DNA of 58,340 nt from an uncultured Akkermansia sp. (GCA_947631275.1 CANRKR010000003.1:1-58340), one strand, 5' to 3'; counted from the first letter of the stretch, positions 16,319-24,869 are shown. Program-made: numbers and translations. Notes: generated from the letters alone by a model not told the origin.

Positions 16319-16348
16319 ATTATATCGGCTCATGCCGCTTGAGGTCAA
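16319..16348 (-). promoter_or_regulatory. Promoter of the DUF362-lar operon
   Basis: Minus strand TTGACC (16348-16343), an 18-base spacer and a perfect TATAAT (16324-16319). The predicted transcription start is about 16312, giving a leader of about 60 bases, longer than at most other genes here. The leader holds two copies of GAGGAAAAT (read on the plus strand at 16259-16267 and 16277-16285). Confidence 0.75.
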
Positions 16349-16423
16349 GCCGGAGTTGCGCCGTCCCGCGGCAAATTCATCCAAAAGTTCGTCTGCTTTT
16401 TCGGGGGCAAAAAGTCAACTGTT

Positions 16424-17365
16424 TCACTGAAGGAATGCCCGTTGCATCCAGCTCACGAAGTCACGAAAAGCCGCCAGCAGCTGCTGCGCGGCGTCCAGAA
16501 AATCCCTGCCGTACTCCACCGGAGAGAGCAACCCGAAGCAGTACAGCACGCCCAGCAGGATGCCCACGTTGAGAATCACCACCAGCAGCAGAGAAAACAA
16601 CAGGCCGTTTTCCAGCATATCCGGCTGCTCGCGCGGAATCACCCACGCCGTCCAGTACAGGTGAAAACTCCACCAGAAACCGAATCCGGCGTAGAACCAC
16701 GCCTCCCATTCCGGAAACGGACACGCCAGGTTCGAACACCAGAGCGCCACCATCCAGCAGCCCATCCACAGCGGCACAAAATACGGCGAGAGGGCGATAA
16801 ACAGGTTGTCCGTATCCGTCTCCACGTACCCCCCATCCAACCCGATGCGCAGGGTCTGAACCCTGCCCAGACAGATGATGGCGGCGATGGCGTGGGTGAG
16901 CTCATGCCCCAGCACGTAGATGTACACGAGAATCGGCGTGGCAATGCGCGCCACGATGAGCGAAATGAACGCCCCCGCTCCCAGCAGAGAATACCACACC
17001 GGCACACTCAGCCAGAACTCACGCTGCCCCACCGTATCCCCGGCTCGGTACAAATGCAGCAGCAGGGCGTAGGTCAGCAAAATGGAAAGAGGAAGCAGGA
17101 TAAGCCACGCCAGCATGAGCCGCACAAAGCGCGACCACCCGGCAATGGGCGCAAGACTGCTCGTCCCCTCCGTCTCCTCCGAAGCGTACGTCGAATCCGC
17201 CCCCACCGGCATGGCTTGCAGGTAGCGGGCGCGCAAGCGCATCTTGCGCCACACCGTAGGCTCGCGCGGCGGCAGGTGCTCCGTCTCAGCCGGTTTCTCG
17301 AGGGGCAGGCGCCAGTCTCCGTGCTCCTGTCCGGGCGTTTTTCGCTGGGTACGAAAAAGGTTCAT
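16424..17365 (-). CDS. Multi-pass membrane protein with an HExxH zinc motif
   Basis: 313 residues. A cytoplasmic N-terminal 75 residues is followed by about five to six hydrophobic segments. YVLGHELTHAIAAI carries HELTH at 154-158 inside a membrane segment, as in M50-type intramembrane metalloproteases and related putative peptidases. I do not recognise the LDG/NxxPxxxxDG second-half motif of site-2 proteases, so the third zinc ligand is uncertain and the substrate unknown. The ATG overlaps the recJ stop (ATGA), so it is co-translated with recJ; a functional link to DNA repair is not evident. Confidence 0.72.
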   Translation of the reverse strand: MNLFRTQRKTPGQEHGDWRLPLEKPAETEHLPPREPTVWRKMRLRARYLQAMPVGADSTYASEETEGTSSLAPIAGWSRFVRLMLAWLILLPLSILLTYALLLHLYRAGDTVGQREFWLSVPVWYSLLGAGAFISLIVARIATPILVYIYVLGHELTHAIAAIICLGRVQTLRIGLDGGYVETDTDNLFIALSPYFVPLWMGCWMVALWCSNLACPFPEWEAWFYAGFGFWWSFHLYWTAWVIPREQPDMLENGLLFSLLLVVILNVGILLGVLYCFGLLSPVEYGRDFLDAAQQLLAAFRDFVSWMQRAFLQ

Positions 17366-19080
17366 GCGGCGTCCCGGGAGGAGCGGAGATCTTGTATCGT
17401 GATGGAGAGAGAGACACGCCCGCGCCACACGTTGCGTTCAATGGTGTAGACGATATCCCACGGAGGATCCGGCAGAGTGAGGCTGCCGGCATTGAAATAC
17501 ATCGCGTACTGCTCATAATTCCCCTGGTGCAGGGAAAGCCGCAGGTGGTTCCCCGCCAGGTGCTGCGGCGCGCTCGAAAGCATCACGCGCCGAGTCATGA
17601 AAACGGGCTGAGGATTCGAATTGCCGAAAGGTTCCAGCAGACAATAGCTGTCCAGCAGCTGCGTGTTCAGCTCGTCAAAGCCGACCTCCATGTCGATGTG
17701 CAGCCGCGGCGCCATCAGCTCCTCCCCCACATGATCCCGCACGTAGGCCTCAAACCTCTCTCGAAAAACGGGTATCATCTCCTCGCGTATCTCCAGCCCC
17801 GCCGCCATGTCATGCCCGCCTCCCGCCACAAGCGTGTCGGCGCAGGCGTGAATCGCCTCCACCAGCGACACGCCGGGGATTGATCGTCCGGATCCCTTCC
17901 CTACCCCCCTGTTATCCACAGAAATGATGAAAGTGGGCTTGGCGTAGCGCCGCATGATCACGGAGGCCACGATGCCCACGACCCCGGGGTGCCAGCTGCG
18001 TGAGCCCAACACGATCACGTGATTCCTCTCGGGGTCGAATCCGTGTTCCAGCATGGCCATGGCTTCCTGGCGAATTCGCTCCTCCTCCGCCTGGCGGCTC
18101 CTGTTGTGCTCCTCCATGCTTGCCGCCAACTGCATGGCCCGATGCGGATCCTGCGTGGTGAGCAATTCCAGCGCCTCCTGCGGCGAATCCATGCGACCGG
18201 CTGCGTTGATGCGAGGCCCGATGCGGAAGGACACAAACCCCGCCGACGCCTCGGCACGCATGCCGGTCACCCGCGCCAGGGCGCGCAGCCCGAGATTCCC
18301 CCTCTCGTGCCCCACGAGTCGAAGCCCGGCTCGCGTCAACAGGCGATTCTCCCCCACCAGAGGCACGATATCCGCCACCGTCGCCACGGCCACCACATCC
18401 AGATACTCCCGCAGGTCAAAATCCTCCAGCCGCCGCCGCTTCAGCAGCGCGTGCGCCAGTTTGAACACCACCCCGGCGCTGCAGAGGTAAGTGAGCGCGC
18501 TCTCGGGTTCGAGCTTGGCATTCACCACCGCCACGGCGTTGGGACGCCCGCGGGATCCTCCTTCATGGTGATCGAGAACCACCACATCGATCCCCTGCTC
18601 CTGCAGAAAGTTCACCTCGTCCACCGATGAAGTGCCGCAATCCACCGTGATGAGCAGATTCGGCTTGCGTGCGCAGCCTCTCAGGGCGCGGGCAATCCCT
18701 TTTCGGCTCAATCCGTAGCCCTCCCGGGTGCGCACCGGGATAAACGCCGAATGCTCCACCCCGTACGCCGTAAGCACCTCGTGCAGCAACTTCACCGAAC
18801 TCACGCCGTCCACATCATAATCTCCGTAGATGCACACGTATTCGTGCCCATCCACCGCCCGGAGTATGCGCGCAACCGCTGCTTCCATCTCTGCCATCAC
18901 GAAAGGATCCCCCAGATCCGCCAGACGAGGCCGCAGATACCTCTTTGCCATAGCCGCCCCGCTGATGCCCCGTTGGGCCATCAGCTTACGTATCAACAAT
19001 GGTATCTCCTCGTTTAGCTCGGTTCCGAAGTCAACGCTCCCGTTCATTGGGCGCAGCGCCCAACTGAACTTTGTTCTCAT
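17362..19080 (-). CDS. recJ: Single-stranded-DNA exonuclease RecJ
   Basis: 5'-3' single-strand exonuclease of recombination and mismatch repair; DHH-superfamily phosphoesterase, cytoplasmic. 572 residues, normal length. Metal-binding motifs: YGDYDVDG (Asp87, 89, 91), TVDCGTSS (Asp147) and LDHHEGG (Asp170-His171-His172); the DHHA1 motif is visible as GVGKGSGRSIPGVSL and GGGHDMAAGLEI. A C-terminal OB-like domain follows. Start at ATG 19080, exactly where the promoter (-10 at 19092-19087) predicts transcription to begin, so the mRNA would be leaderless. Divergent from the ankyrin gene, 106 bases apart. Confidence 0.95.
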   Translation of the reverse strand: MRTKFSWALRPMNGSVDFGTELNEEIPLLIRKLMAQRGISGAAMAKRYLRPRLADLGDPFVMAEMEAAVARILRAVDGHEYVCIYGDYDVDGVSSVKLLHEVLTAYGVEHSAFIPVRTREGYGLSRKGIARALRGCARKPNLLITVDCGTSSVDEVNFLQEQGIDVVVLDHHEGGSRGRPNAVAVVNAKLEPESALTYLCSAGVVFKLAHALLKRRRLEDFDLREYLDVVAVATVADIVPLVGENRLLTRAGLRLVGHERGNLGLRALARVTGMRAEASAGFVSFRIGPRINAAGRMDSPQEALELLTTQDPHRAMQLAASMEEHNRSRQAEEERIRQEAMAMLEHGFDPERNHVIVLGSRSWHPGVVGIVASVIMRRYAKPTFIISVDNRGVGKGSGRSIPGVSLVEAIHACADTLVAGGGHDMAAGLEIREEMIPVFRERFEAYVRDHVGEELMAPRLHIDMEVGFDELNTQLLDSYCLLEPFGNSNPQPVFMTRRVMLSSAPQHLAGNHLRLSLHQGNYEQYAMYFNAGSLTLPDPPWDIVYTIERNVWRGRVSLSITIQDLRSSRDAA

Positions 19081-19086
19081 GACCTC

Positions 19087-19116
19087 ACTCTACCATGTCA
19101 CCCCCCTGCGCGTCAA
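19087..19116 (-). promoter_or_regulatory. recJ promoter (leaderless)
   Basis: Minus strand TTGACG (19116-19111), an 18-base spacer and TAGAGT (19092-19087), only 6 bases before the recJ ATG. The predicted transcription start coincides with the A of the start codon. Confidence 0.7.
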
Positions 19117-19150
19117 GTTTTAGTCCTTCCCGCCGCCGGCGCGAAAAAAA

Positions 19151-19179
19151 TCGACAGCCGTTTGCGTTTATGGTAGAGT
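19151..19179 (+). promoter_or_regulatory. Promoter of the ankyrin-protein gene (near leaderless)
   Basis: TCGACA (19151-19156), a 17-base spacer and TAGAGT (19174-19179); the ATG is at 19187, one base after the predicted transcription start. It faces the recJ promoter, with 34 bases between the two -35 boxes and the same TAGAGT -10. Confidence 0.6.
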
Positions 19180-19186
19180 ACGGACG

Positions 19187-19987
19187 ATGATCAAGGAACT
19201 CGTTCATATTTTCTTTTTGCTCGTGGTGATTGCGCTGGTGGCGCTGCGCAGTACGGGAGGAGAGGATATTGCCAACAGGGCGGATTTGTGGATTTTTGTC
19301 ATATGTATCACCGTGACGCTGGTGGATGCGGCTCTGGCGATCGCTGCGTCATTCACCCGGCGTCCCGTGCTGGGGAAAGTGGTGTGGGGCGGCGCCTTCT
19401 TCGTGTTGGGGTGCGCGCTCTGGGCGGTGCGGGCGCTGCCCTCCGGCGGGGAAGAAGACGTGTACAACAGGATGAAACAGCAATGGGCGGAAAATCCCTA
19501 CGCGCAGGACGACGAGGGAGAAACCCTCTTCACCCGGGCGGCCGCTCTCGGCAAGGTCGCAGAACTGCAGCGCATGATTCAGCGGCAGACCCCGCCGGCG
19601 GATCAGCTCATCGCTGCCGGCTGCCGCGCGGTCGAGGGCAATCATGTGGCGGCGCTGGAGGAGCTGGCGCGTCTCGGATTGAGCGCCTCCTCGGCCCGGG
19701 ACGGCGTCCCGCTGCTGCACGCCGCGGCGCAGTACGGGAGGTGCGATGCCATACGGTGGCTCGTCATGCGTGGGGCGGCGGTGAACGGACGCGATGCCGA
19801 GGGCAGCACGGCGCTTATCCAGGCGGCGCAGAGCGGAAGCGTCGCTGCCGTGCGTCTGCTCCTGGAACTCGGGGCGGATGTCAAACTGCGTGATGGGACG
19901 GGATTGCGCGCGGAAGATTACGCCCGCAGCGGGGAAATGCACGACCTGCTCGTCCCGCCCGTCAATTCCGGCGGCGCCGAGCGCTGA
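19187..19987 (+). CDS. Membrane protein with ankyrin repeats
   Basis: 266 residues. Three membrane segments at about 5-22, 29-53 and 61-83 are followed by a soluble domain with ankyrin-like repeats from about 110: FTRAAALGKVAELQRMI, PLLHAAAQYGRCDAIRWLV and TALIQAAQSGSVAAVRLLLE, which show the helix-turn-helix pattern and the hairpin GADVxxxD. Ankyrin repeats bind other proteins; partner and function are unknown. ATG 19187 was chosen from the promoter position. An independent gene between recJ and tpiA, which has its own promoter. Confidence 0.82.
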   Translation: MIKELVHIFFLLVVIALVALRSTGGEDIANRADLWIFVICITVTLVDAALAIAASFTRRPVLGKVVWGGAFFVLGCALWAVRALPSGGEEDVYNRMKQQWAENPYAQDDEGETLFTRAAALGKVAELQRMIQRQTPPADQLIAAGCRAVEGNHVAALEELARLGLSASSARDGVPLLHAAAQYGRCDAIRWLVMRGAAVNGRDAEGSTALIQAAQSGSVAAVRLLLELGADVKLRDGTGLRAEDYARSGEMHDLLVPPVNSGGAER

Positions 19988-20065
19988 GAGCAGGTCCGAA
20001 GTTCCGGCCCGGATCCTGCGTCCCTGCGCTCCCCGTTGCGTTCACCCCGCCCCGGGCAATTTGTC

Positions 20066-20094
20066 TTGACTGGGCGGCGGCGGGGGGTTAGACT
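20066..20094 (+). promoter_or_regulatory. tpiA promoter
   Basis: TTGACT (20066-20071), a G-rich 17-base spacer and TAGACT (20089-20094). Predicted start of transcription about 20101, a 25-base leader without a Shine-Dalgarno sequence. Confidence 0.7.
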
Positions 20095-20125
20095 TACGGC
20101 ACATTGATCCGCAACACATCAAGCT

Positions 20126-20893
20126 ATGTCACGCACACCTATCATTGCCGCTAATTGGAAAATGAACATGGGGCCGAAAGAGGCCGGAGCATTTTTGAGC
20201 GCATTCAAGGAGGAGAATCTCTGCGAGTGCAAGGGAGTGGAGAAAGTTGTCGTCCCTCCCTTTGTGACCATTCCGGCCGTGGCGGAGGCCCTGAACGGGT
20301 GCTCCTGCCTGGGAATCGGCGCGCAGGATGTGAGCGATCACGACAATGGCGCCTTCACCGGTGAAATCTCCACGGCGATGCTGCTGGAAATCGGCTGCCA
20401 ATACGTGGTCGTCGGCCACAGCGAGCGGCGGCAATACCACGGTGAAACCAACGCCTACATCAACAAGAAGATCAAGAAGGCTCTCGCCGCCGGGCTCGTT
20501 CCCATCTATTGCATCGGTGAAACGCTCGAGCAGCGTGAGGCGGGCAAGCTGGAGGAAATCCTGCGCTCCCAGGTGGAGGAGGGATTGCAGGGACTCACCG
20601 CCGAGCAGGTGGCGGGTCTCGTGATCGCCTACGAGCCGGTCTGGGCTATCGGCACCGGCAAAACCGCCTCCGCGGCGGATGCACAGGCCGCCCACGCGTT
20701 CATCCGCAGTGTGGTGGAGAAAGCTTTCGGGGCCGATGCTGCGGCGGCGGTGCGTATCCAGTACGGCGGTTCGGTCAAGCCCGCAAATGCGGCGGAGCTG
20801 ATGGCCTGCCCGGATATCGATGGCGCGCTCGTAGGCGGCGCCGCGCTGAAGGCCGACTCTTTCGCCGCGATCATCCGCGCTGCAGGGGTGTAA
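20126..20893 (+). CDS. tpiA: Triose-phosphate isomerase
   Basis: Interconverts dihydroxyacetone phosphate and glyceraldehyde 3-phosphate in glycolysis; cytoplasmic (beta/alpha)8 barrel. 255 residues, standard length. Active-site residues: Lys12 in IIAANWKMN, His98 in VVVGHSERRQYHGE and Glu170 in AYEPVWAIGTGKTAS, whose last part is the mobile loop 6. The phosphate-binding YGGSVKPANAAE and GALVGGAALKADSF are present. It converges on the E2-like gene; a small GC hairpin (20897-20910) follows the stop. Confidence 0.98.
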   Translation: MSRTPIIAANWKMNMGPKEAGAFLSAFKEENLCECKGVEKVVVPPFVTIPAVAEALNGCSCLGIGAQDVSDHDNGAFTGEISTAMLLEIGCQYVVVGHSERRQYHGETNAYINKKIKKALAAGLVPIYCIGETLEQREAGKLEEILRSQVEEGLQGLTAEQVAGLVIAYEPVWAIGTGKTASAADAQAAHAFIRSVVEKAFGADAAAAVRIQYGGSVKPANAAELMACPDIDGALVGGAALKADSFAAIIRAAGV

Positions 20894-20932
20894 CCGGCCG
20901 CGCTCGCGGCAAATGCGCTCGCTTCGGACAGG

Positions 20933-21697
20933 TCAGGCGATGAGCAGCAGGCGCGCCGGGCTGTAGAGCAGTGTGTACAATTCGGCGGCAATGCGATTCG
21001 CCGCGTCCGGCGAAACGGCGTTTTCCGAGGCGTAGAACGTGTACGGCAGGATGCAGGAGCGGAGCTCTGTGCGTCCGGCGCGAATCCCCACTTTCGGGGA
21101 ACTCCCGCGTGCCACAAAGGCAAAATCCGGGCGGTGATCCGGGGAGCCGAGCGCCTGCGCCACGCGCTCCCGGGAGGTGTGAGCGTCGCACACGACGATA
21201 CGAGGGCGAAATTCCTCCGGCATGGGGGCGGGGCGGGAAGTTTCTCGCGCAATGGTGCAGATGGTTTTGTCGGCGGCATCCGGAATGATGGCGGTGTCGG
21301 CGCCCTCGTTCTCAAAGAGCAGCACATCGACGCTATCCGCCTCCCACTCAGGCGCGCCCGTACAGGCCTTCACGACCGCGCGCACGATGTAGTCGAAGAG
21401 GGAATAGCGTTTCTCCAGCAGCTTCTCGCATTGCACCGCGATGGGAAAACTCATCTGCGCCAGCGCCTGCATGTCCACTTCCGCATCATACACGTAGTAG
21501 CCGTCTTTCGGGGCGCGGGTAGGCGGCAGAGCAGAGTCCGCCAGGCGCGAACCGTCCGCGTCCCCCGGCGTTTTCCCGGCTTCTCCCGCCGCCACATCCG
21601 CCGCCATGATGCGTCCGCGCGGTCCCGTTCCGCGCAGGTGAGCGGGGTCGATGCCCCTCTTGCGGCAGAGCTTTTGGGCGAGCGGAGAAATCAGCAT
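20933..21697 (-). CDS. E2-like protein: peripheral-subunit-binding domain plus degenerate acyltransferase domain
   Basis: 254 residues. It opens directly with SPLAQKLCRKRGIDPAHLRG and GTGPRGRIMAADV, a peripheral subunit-binding (E3-binding) domain of 2-oxoacid dehydrogenase E2 proteins. The remainder resembles the E2 catalytic domain in length and secondary structure, but where E2 has the HxxxDG catalytic motif near the C-terminus the sequence reads YTFYASENAVSPDAANRI, with neither the His nor the Asp-Gly. No lipoyl domain precedes it. It is therefore either a pseudoenzyme or assembly factor for a dehydrogenase complex, or a diverged relative with another role. It follows nagA by 56 bases and may be co-transcribed. 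No E1 or E3 gene is in the window. Confidence 0.72.
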   Translation of the reverse strand: MLISPLAQKLCRKRGIDPAHLRGTGPRGRIMAADVAAGEAGKTPGDADGSRLADSALPPTRAPKDGYYVYDAEVDMQALAQMSFPIAVQCEKLLEKRYSLFDYIVRAVVKACTGAPEWEADSVDVLLFENEGADTAIIPDAADKTICTIARETSRPAPMPEEFRPRIVVCDAHTSRERVAQALGSPDHRPDFAFVARGSSPKVGIRAGRTELRSCILPYTFYASENAVSPDAANRIAAELYTLLYSPARLLLIA

Positions 21698-21753
21698 GTC
21701 CGTGCGAAAGAAGAGATCCGAAAAAGCTCGTGCGCAGGCCGGCCCGATGGACG

Positions 21754-22896
21754 TCAGGCCTCGTAGCGCAATTCCCCGCCGATGTAGGTGCGCAGGATGT
21801 TGAAGTCGTCATCCAGCAGCACGAGGTCGGCCGTGTAGCCCGGGCAAATCTTGCCAAGCCCGGGCAACCCGAGGCTTTCCGCCTGGTTCAGGGATGTGGC
21901 CTTCACCAGCTCGCTGAGAGGCTTGCCGGTGATGCGGTGCACGTTCTGCAGCCCCTTGGCGTAGCGGAGGGTGGAGCCCGCCAGATTGCCGCTCTCCAGA
22001 CGCGCCACGCCGTTCTTCACGATGATGGGCAGCCCCCCGAGCTGACCGGGACCGTCCGGCATCCACGAGCAGGCGAGAGAGTCCGTGATCATGATCATCT
22101 GCTCGATGCTCTTGTTGGTGAAGGTGAGATTCAGCATGTCGGCGCACAGGTGGATGGTGTCGCAGATGATCTCGATGCGGATATCCCCATCCAGCATGCC
22201 GGATCCCACGAGACCGATCTCGCGGTGGTGCTGCGGGCTCATCTGGTTGCAGAAGTGCGTGAGGCGGCGCAGACCGGCGGCTTTTGCCCTGCGGAAATCC
22301 TCTGCCGTGGCGGCCGAGTGCCCTGCGGAGCACGTGATGCCCGCCGCCGTCGCTTTCGCGATGAAGTCAATCGCTCCCGGCATCTCCGGCGCCAGGGTGA
22401 TGTTCAGCACCGGGTAAATGGCGTGCAGCGTCATCAGCTCCTCAAAATCCGCCGGGCGGACAAACGCGGGGTTCTGCGCGCCGCATTGCTTCGGGTTGAT
22501 GTAAGGCCCCTCCAGGTGCACCCCCGGCGTTCTGGAACCATTCGGGCTCGCGGCGTATTCCTTCACGCAGCGGCAGACGTCCGCCAGCGTGTTGGCGCCC
22601 AGGGTCAGGGTGGTCGGCAGCCAGGTGGTCACGCCTTCCTTCATCTTGCAATCCGCGATGGTGCGGATGCTCTCAACCTTGCAATCGCAGGTGTCGCATC
22701 CCCCCGCGCCGTGGGAGTGGATATCGATGAACCCCGGCATGAGCATCTGCCCGCCGGCGTCCTGCGTGGCGTCGGCTGTCGCCGTTTCGCCGGGTTGCAG
22801 CACGGCGGTGATTTTGTCGTTCTCCAACAGGACGCTGCCGCCTGTGATGTCGATCCCCGGAGAAATGATGTGCGCGTTGGTGATGAGGGTTTTCAT
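21754..22896 (-). CDS. nagA: N-acetylglucosamine-6-phosphate deacetylase
   Basis: Removes acetate from GlcNAc-6-phosphate to give glucosamine-6-phosphate, in amino sugar use (for example from mucin or cell wall recycling). 380 residues of the amidohydrolase barrel. Motifs: FIDIHSHGAGG (HxH), GVHLEGPYINP (metal-binding Glu), CSAGHSAAT, THFCNQMSPQHH and MITDSLACSW (catalytic Asp in ITD). In E. coli the THLxNAM motif is less Cys-rich; here THFCNQM. Lies between htpG (137 bases, with a hairpin) and the E2-like gene. No glucosamine deaminase gene is next to it. A possible leaderless -10 is noted separately. Confidence 0.94.
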   Translation of the reverse strand: MKTLITNAHIISPGIDITGGSVLLENDKITAVLQPGETATADATQDAGGQMLMPGFIDIHSHGAGGCDTCDCKVESIRTIADCKMKEGVTTWLPTTLTLGANTLADVCRCVKEYAASPNGSRTPGVHLEGPYINPKQCGAQNPAFVRPADFEELMTLHAIYPVLNITLAPEMPGAIDFIAKATAAGITCSAGHSAATAEDFRRAKAAGLRRLTHFCNQMSPQHHREIGLVGSGMLDGDIRIEIICDTIHLCADMLNLTFTNKSIEQMIMITDSLACSWMPDGPGQLGGLPIIVKNGVARLESGNLAGSTLRYAKGLQNVHRITGKPLSELVKATSLNQAESLGLPGLGKICPGYTADLVLLDDDFNILRTYIGGELRYEA

Positions 22897-22902
22897 AAGA
22901 AC

Positions 22903-22908
22903 AAAATA
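22903..22908 (-). promoter_or_regulatory. Possible nagA -10 box
   Basis: Minus strand TATTTT (22908-22903) lies 6 bases before the ATG, which would place the transcription start on the start codon as at recJ. No convincing -35 is present, so confidence is low. Confidence 0.3.
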
Positions 22909-22991
22909 GAGGAAGGTTGCGGCCTCTTCTGCCGCTGCCTCATCTTACGCGCAAGTGGCGGCGCTTTCAAGCCAAATATCGTCCCTCCCCC

Positions 22992-23021
22992 GGGCAAACG
23001 CACCGGAAGATGCGTTTGCCC
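22992..23021 (-). terminator. Perfect hairpin downstream of htpG, probable terminator
   Basis: GGGCAAACGCA (22992-23002) and TGCGTTTGCCC (23011-23021) form a perfect 11-bp stem with an 8-base loop, 12 bases after the htpG stop and before nagA. It lacks a T run on the minus side, so it would be a non-canonical terminator or an mRNA 3' end. Confidence 0.55.
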
Positions 23022-23033
23022 CCCGCCGCTTCG

Positions 23034-24869
23034 TCACAGCAGTTTTTCCACCAGGGCTTCGGTGGTGCGGGCCAGCCGGGATGGATCGTCCAGGAATCCC
23101 GCGCGCAGCAGCGCCGTGTCGATGATCTGGTCCGCCAGCAATTTGGAGAGTTCTTCATCCTTCTCCTGCAGCTCCGCCAGCTTGATCACCAGCGGGTGGT
23201 GCGGGTTGAACTCCACCAGCGGGTGCGTCTCCGGCACCGTCTGCCCCATCGCCTTCAGGTAGGCCTTCACGTCCGGGGAGAGGTCGTGCTCATCCTGCAG
23301 AGCCACGGCGGGCGCGGTGGTCACGCGGTCGCCGGCGCTGATCTTGCCGAGCTTGTCCTTGTAAGCCTCCGCCAGCCAGTCGGTGAGCTTCTTTGCCTGC
23401 GCTTCGTCCAGCCCCGGGGTGTCGGGCTGGTCCTCCAGCGGCGGCAAGTCCAGGTTGGCCCGGGAGGCGGATTTGATTTCCTTCTCCTCCACCTTCATCA
23501 GGCTGTCCACCACGAATTGATCCCCGCCGTCCGTCAGGAAGATCACCTCAAATCCCCGCGCCTTCAGCGGGTCGAGGTAGGGAGAGCTCTCCAACTGCGC
23601 CCGGGAACTCCCGAAAAGCACGTAGATATCCTTCTGATTTTCCTTCATGCGCCCGATGTAATCCGCAAAGGACGTCAGCTTGCCCGGCTCGGTGAAGGTG
23701 GATTCGAAGCGCAGCAGCTTGCCCAGCGCATCCTTGTGCTCCCAGGAGGTGACAATCCCTTCCTTGATGAAGCGGTTGAACTGCTTCCAGAAGGTCTCGT
23801 ACTTCTCGACGTGATCCTTCGCGAGATCCTCCAGGTGCTTGATGAAGCGTTTGGTGATGGTGCCGGCGATGCGGCGCAGCAGTGAGTTGTCCTGCAGCAT
23901 CTCGCGCGAGATGTTCAGCGGCAGGTCCTCGCTGTCCACCACGCCGGAGAGGAAGCGCAGCCACTCCGGCAGCAGGTTCTCCGGCTTGCTGTCGATGAGC
24001 ACCTTGTGGCAGTACAGCGCCACATTCGGTTCGCAGCGTCCGAATCCCAGACTCTCCGGGTTGTCCGACGGCACAAAGAGCACGGAATTCAGCACGATGG
24101 GCGCATCCGCATTGAAGTGCATGTGCGTGAGCGGCGCAGAATCCGTGTGCGCGATGAATTTGTAGAACGCCTCATAATCCTCCTCGCTCACGTCTTTTTT
24201 GTTCTTCATCCAGATGGCCTGCACGGTGTTGAGGTGCTCGCCGTTGAAGTCGATGGGGAAGCCGATGAAGTTGCTGTATTTTTCGACGATGTAGCGCAGG
24301 CGGTTCGGCTTGGCGAAGTCCTGCGCATCCGTCTTGAGGTGGATGAGGATGCTCGTGCCGCGGGGCGTATCCTCCGGCGCGTCATCCAGGGAGTAGCCCT
24401 CTTCCCCGTTGCTCACCCAGCGCACCGGCACGGCGTCCGGCTCCCAGGAGCGCGTGGTCACTTCCACCTCCTCCGCCGCCATGAACACGCTGTAGAACCC
24501 CACGCCGAACTGCCCGATGAGGTTCTGCGTGTCCCCCTTCGTCTCCCTGGCCATCTCCAGGAATTTCTTCGTGCCGGAGTGGGCGATGGTGCCGAGGAAC
24601 TCCACGACTTCCTCGCGGGTCATGCCGATGCCGGCGTCGGCGATGGTCAGCGTGTGCTTTTCTTCGTCGGTGGTGATGCTCAGTCGCAGCTCGCGCTCGG
24701 GCTGGTAGATCGCCGCCCCGGTCAGTTGCTTGAGCCTCAATTTCTCGGAAGCGTCCGACGCGTTGGAAATCAGCTCGCGCACAAAAACTTCGCGGTCGCT
24801 GTAAAACGCGTGAATCACGATGTCCAGCAGCTGCCGCACCTCCGTCTGAAATGGTTGTTTTTCCATCAT
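23034..24869 (-). CDS. htpG: Chaperone protein HtpG (Hsp90)
   Basis: ATP-dependent Hsp90 chaperone; cytoplasmic dimer. 611 residues, the usual bacterial length. GHKL ATPase motifs: ELISNASDASEKLRLKQL, DAGIGMTREEVVEFLGTIAH, SGTKKFLE and IGQFGVGFYSVFM. The middle domain has LPLNISREMLQDNSLLRRI, with the catalytic Arg of Hsp90, and a C-terminal dimerisation domain follows. Start chosen at ATG 24869 (a second ATG follows directly); the TTG at 24878 is less likely. Divergent from psd across a 127-base region with a strong promoter on each strand. Confidence 0.97.
   Translation of the reverse strand: MMEKQPFQTEVRQLLDIVIHAFYSDREVFVRELISNASDASEKLRLKQLTGAAIYQPERELRLSITTDEEKHTLTIADAGIGMTREEVVEFLGTIAHSGTKKFLEMARETKGDTQNLIGQFGVGFYSVFMAAEEVEVTTRSWEPDAVPVRWVSNGEEGYSLDDAPEDTPRGTSILIHLKTDAQDFAKPNRLRYIVEKYSNFIGFPIDFNGEHLNTVQAIWMKNKKDVSEEDYEAFYKFIAHTDSAPLTHMHFNADAPIVLNSVLFVPSDNPESLGFGRCEPNVALYCHKVLIDSKPENLLPEWLRFLSGVVDSEDLPLNISREMLQDNSLLRRIAGTITKRFIKHLEDLAKDHVEKYETFWKQFNRFIKEGIVTSWEHKDALGKLLRFESTFTEPGKLTSFADYIGRMKENQKDIYVLFGSSRAQLESSPYLDPLKARGFEVIFLTDGGDQFVVDSLMKVEEKEIKSASRANLDLPPLEDQPDTPGLDEAQAKKLTDWLAEAYKDKLGKISAGDRVTTAPAVALQDEHDLSPDVKAYLKAMGQTVPETHPLVEFNPHHPLVIKLAELQEKDEELSKLLADQIIDTALLRAGFLDDPSRLARTTEALVEKLL

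Noticed and set aside
20897..20910. GCCGC-GCTC-GCGGC hairpin after tpiA as a terminator
   Set aside because: Only a 5-bp stem and no T run; chance formation is likely in such GC-rich DNA.
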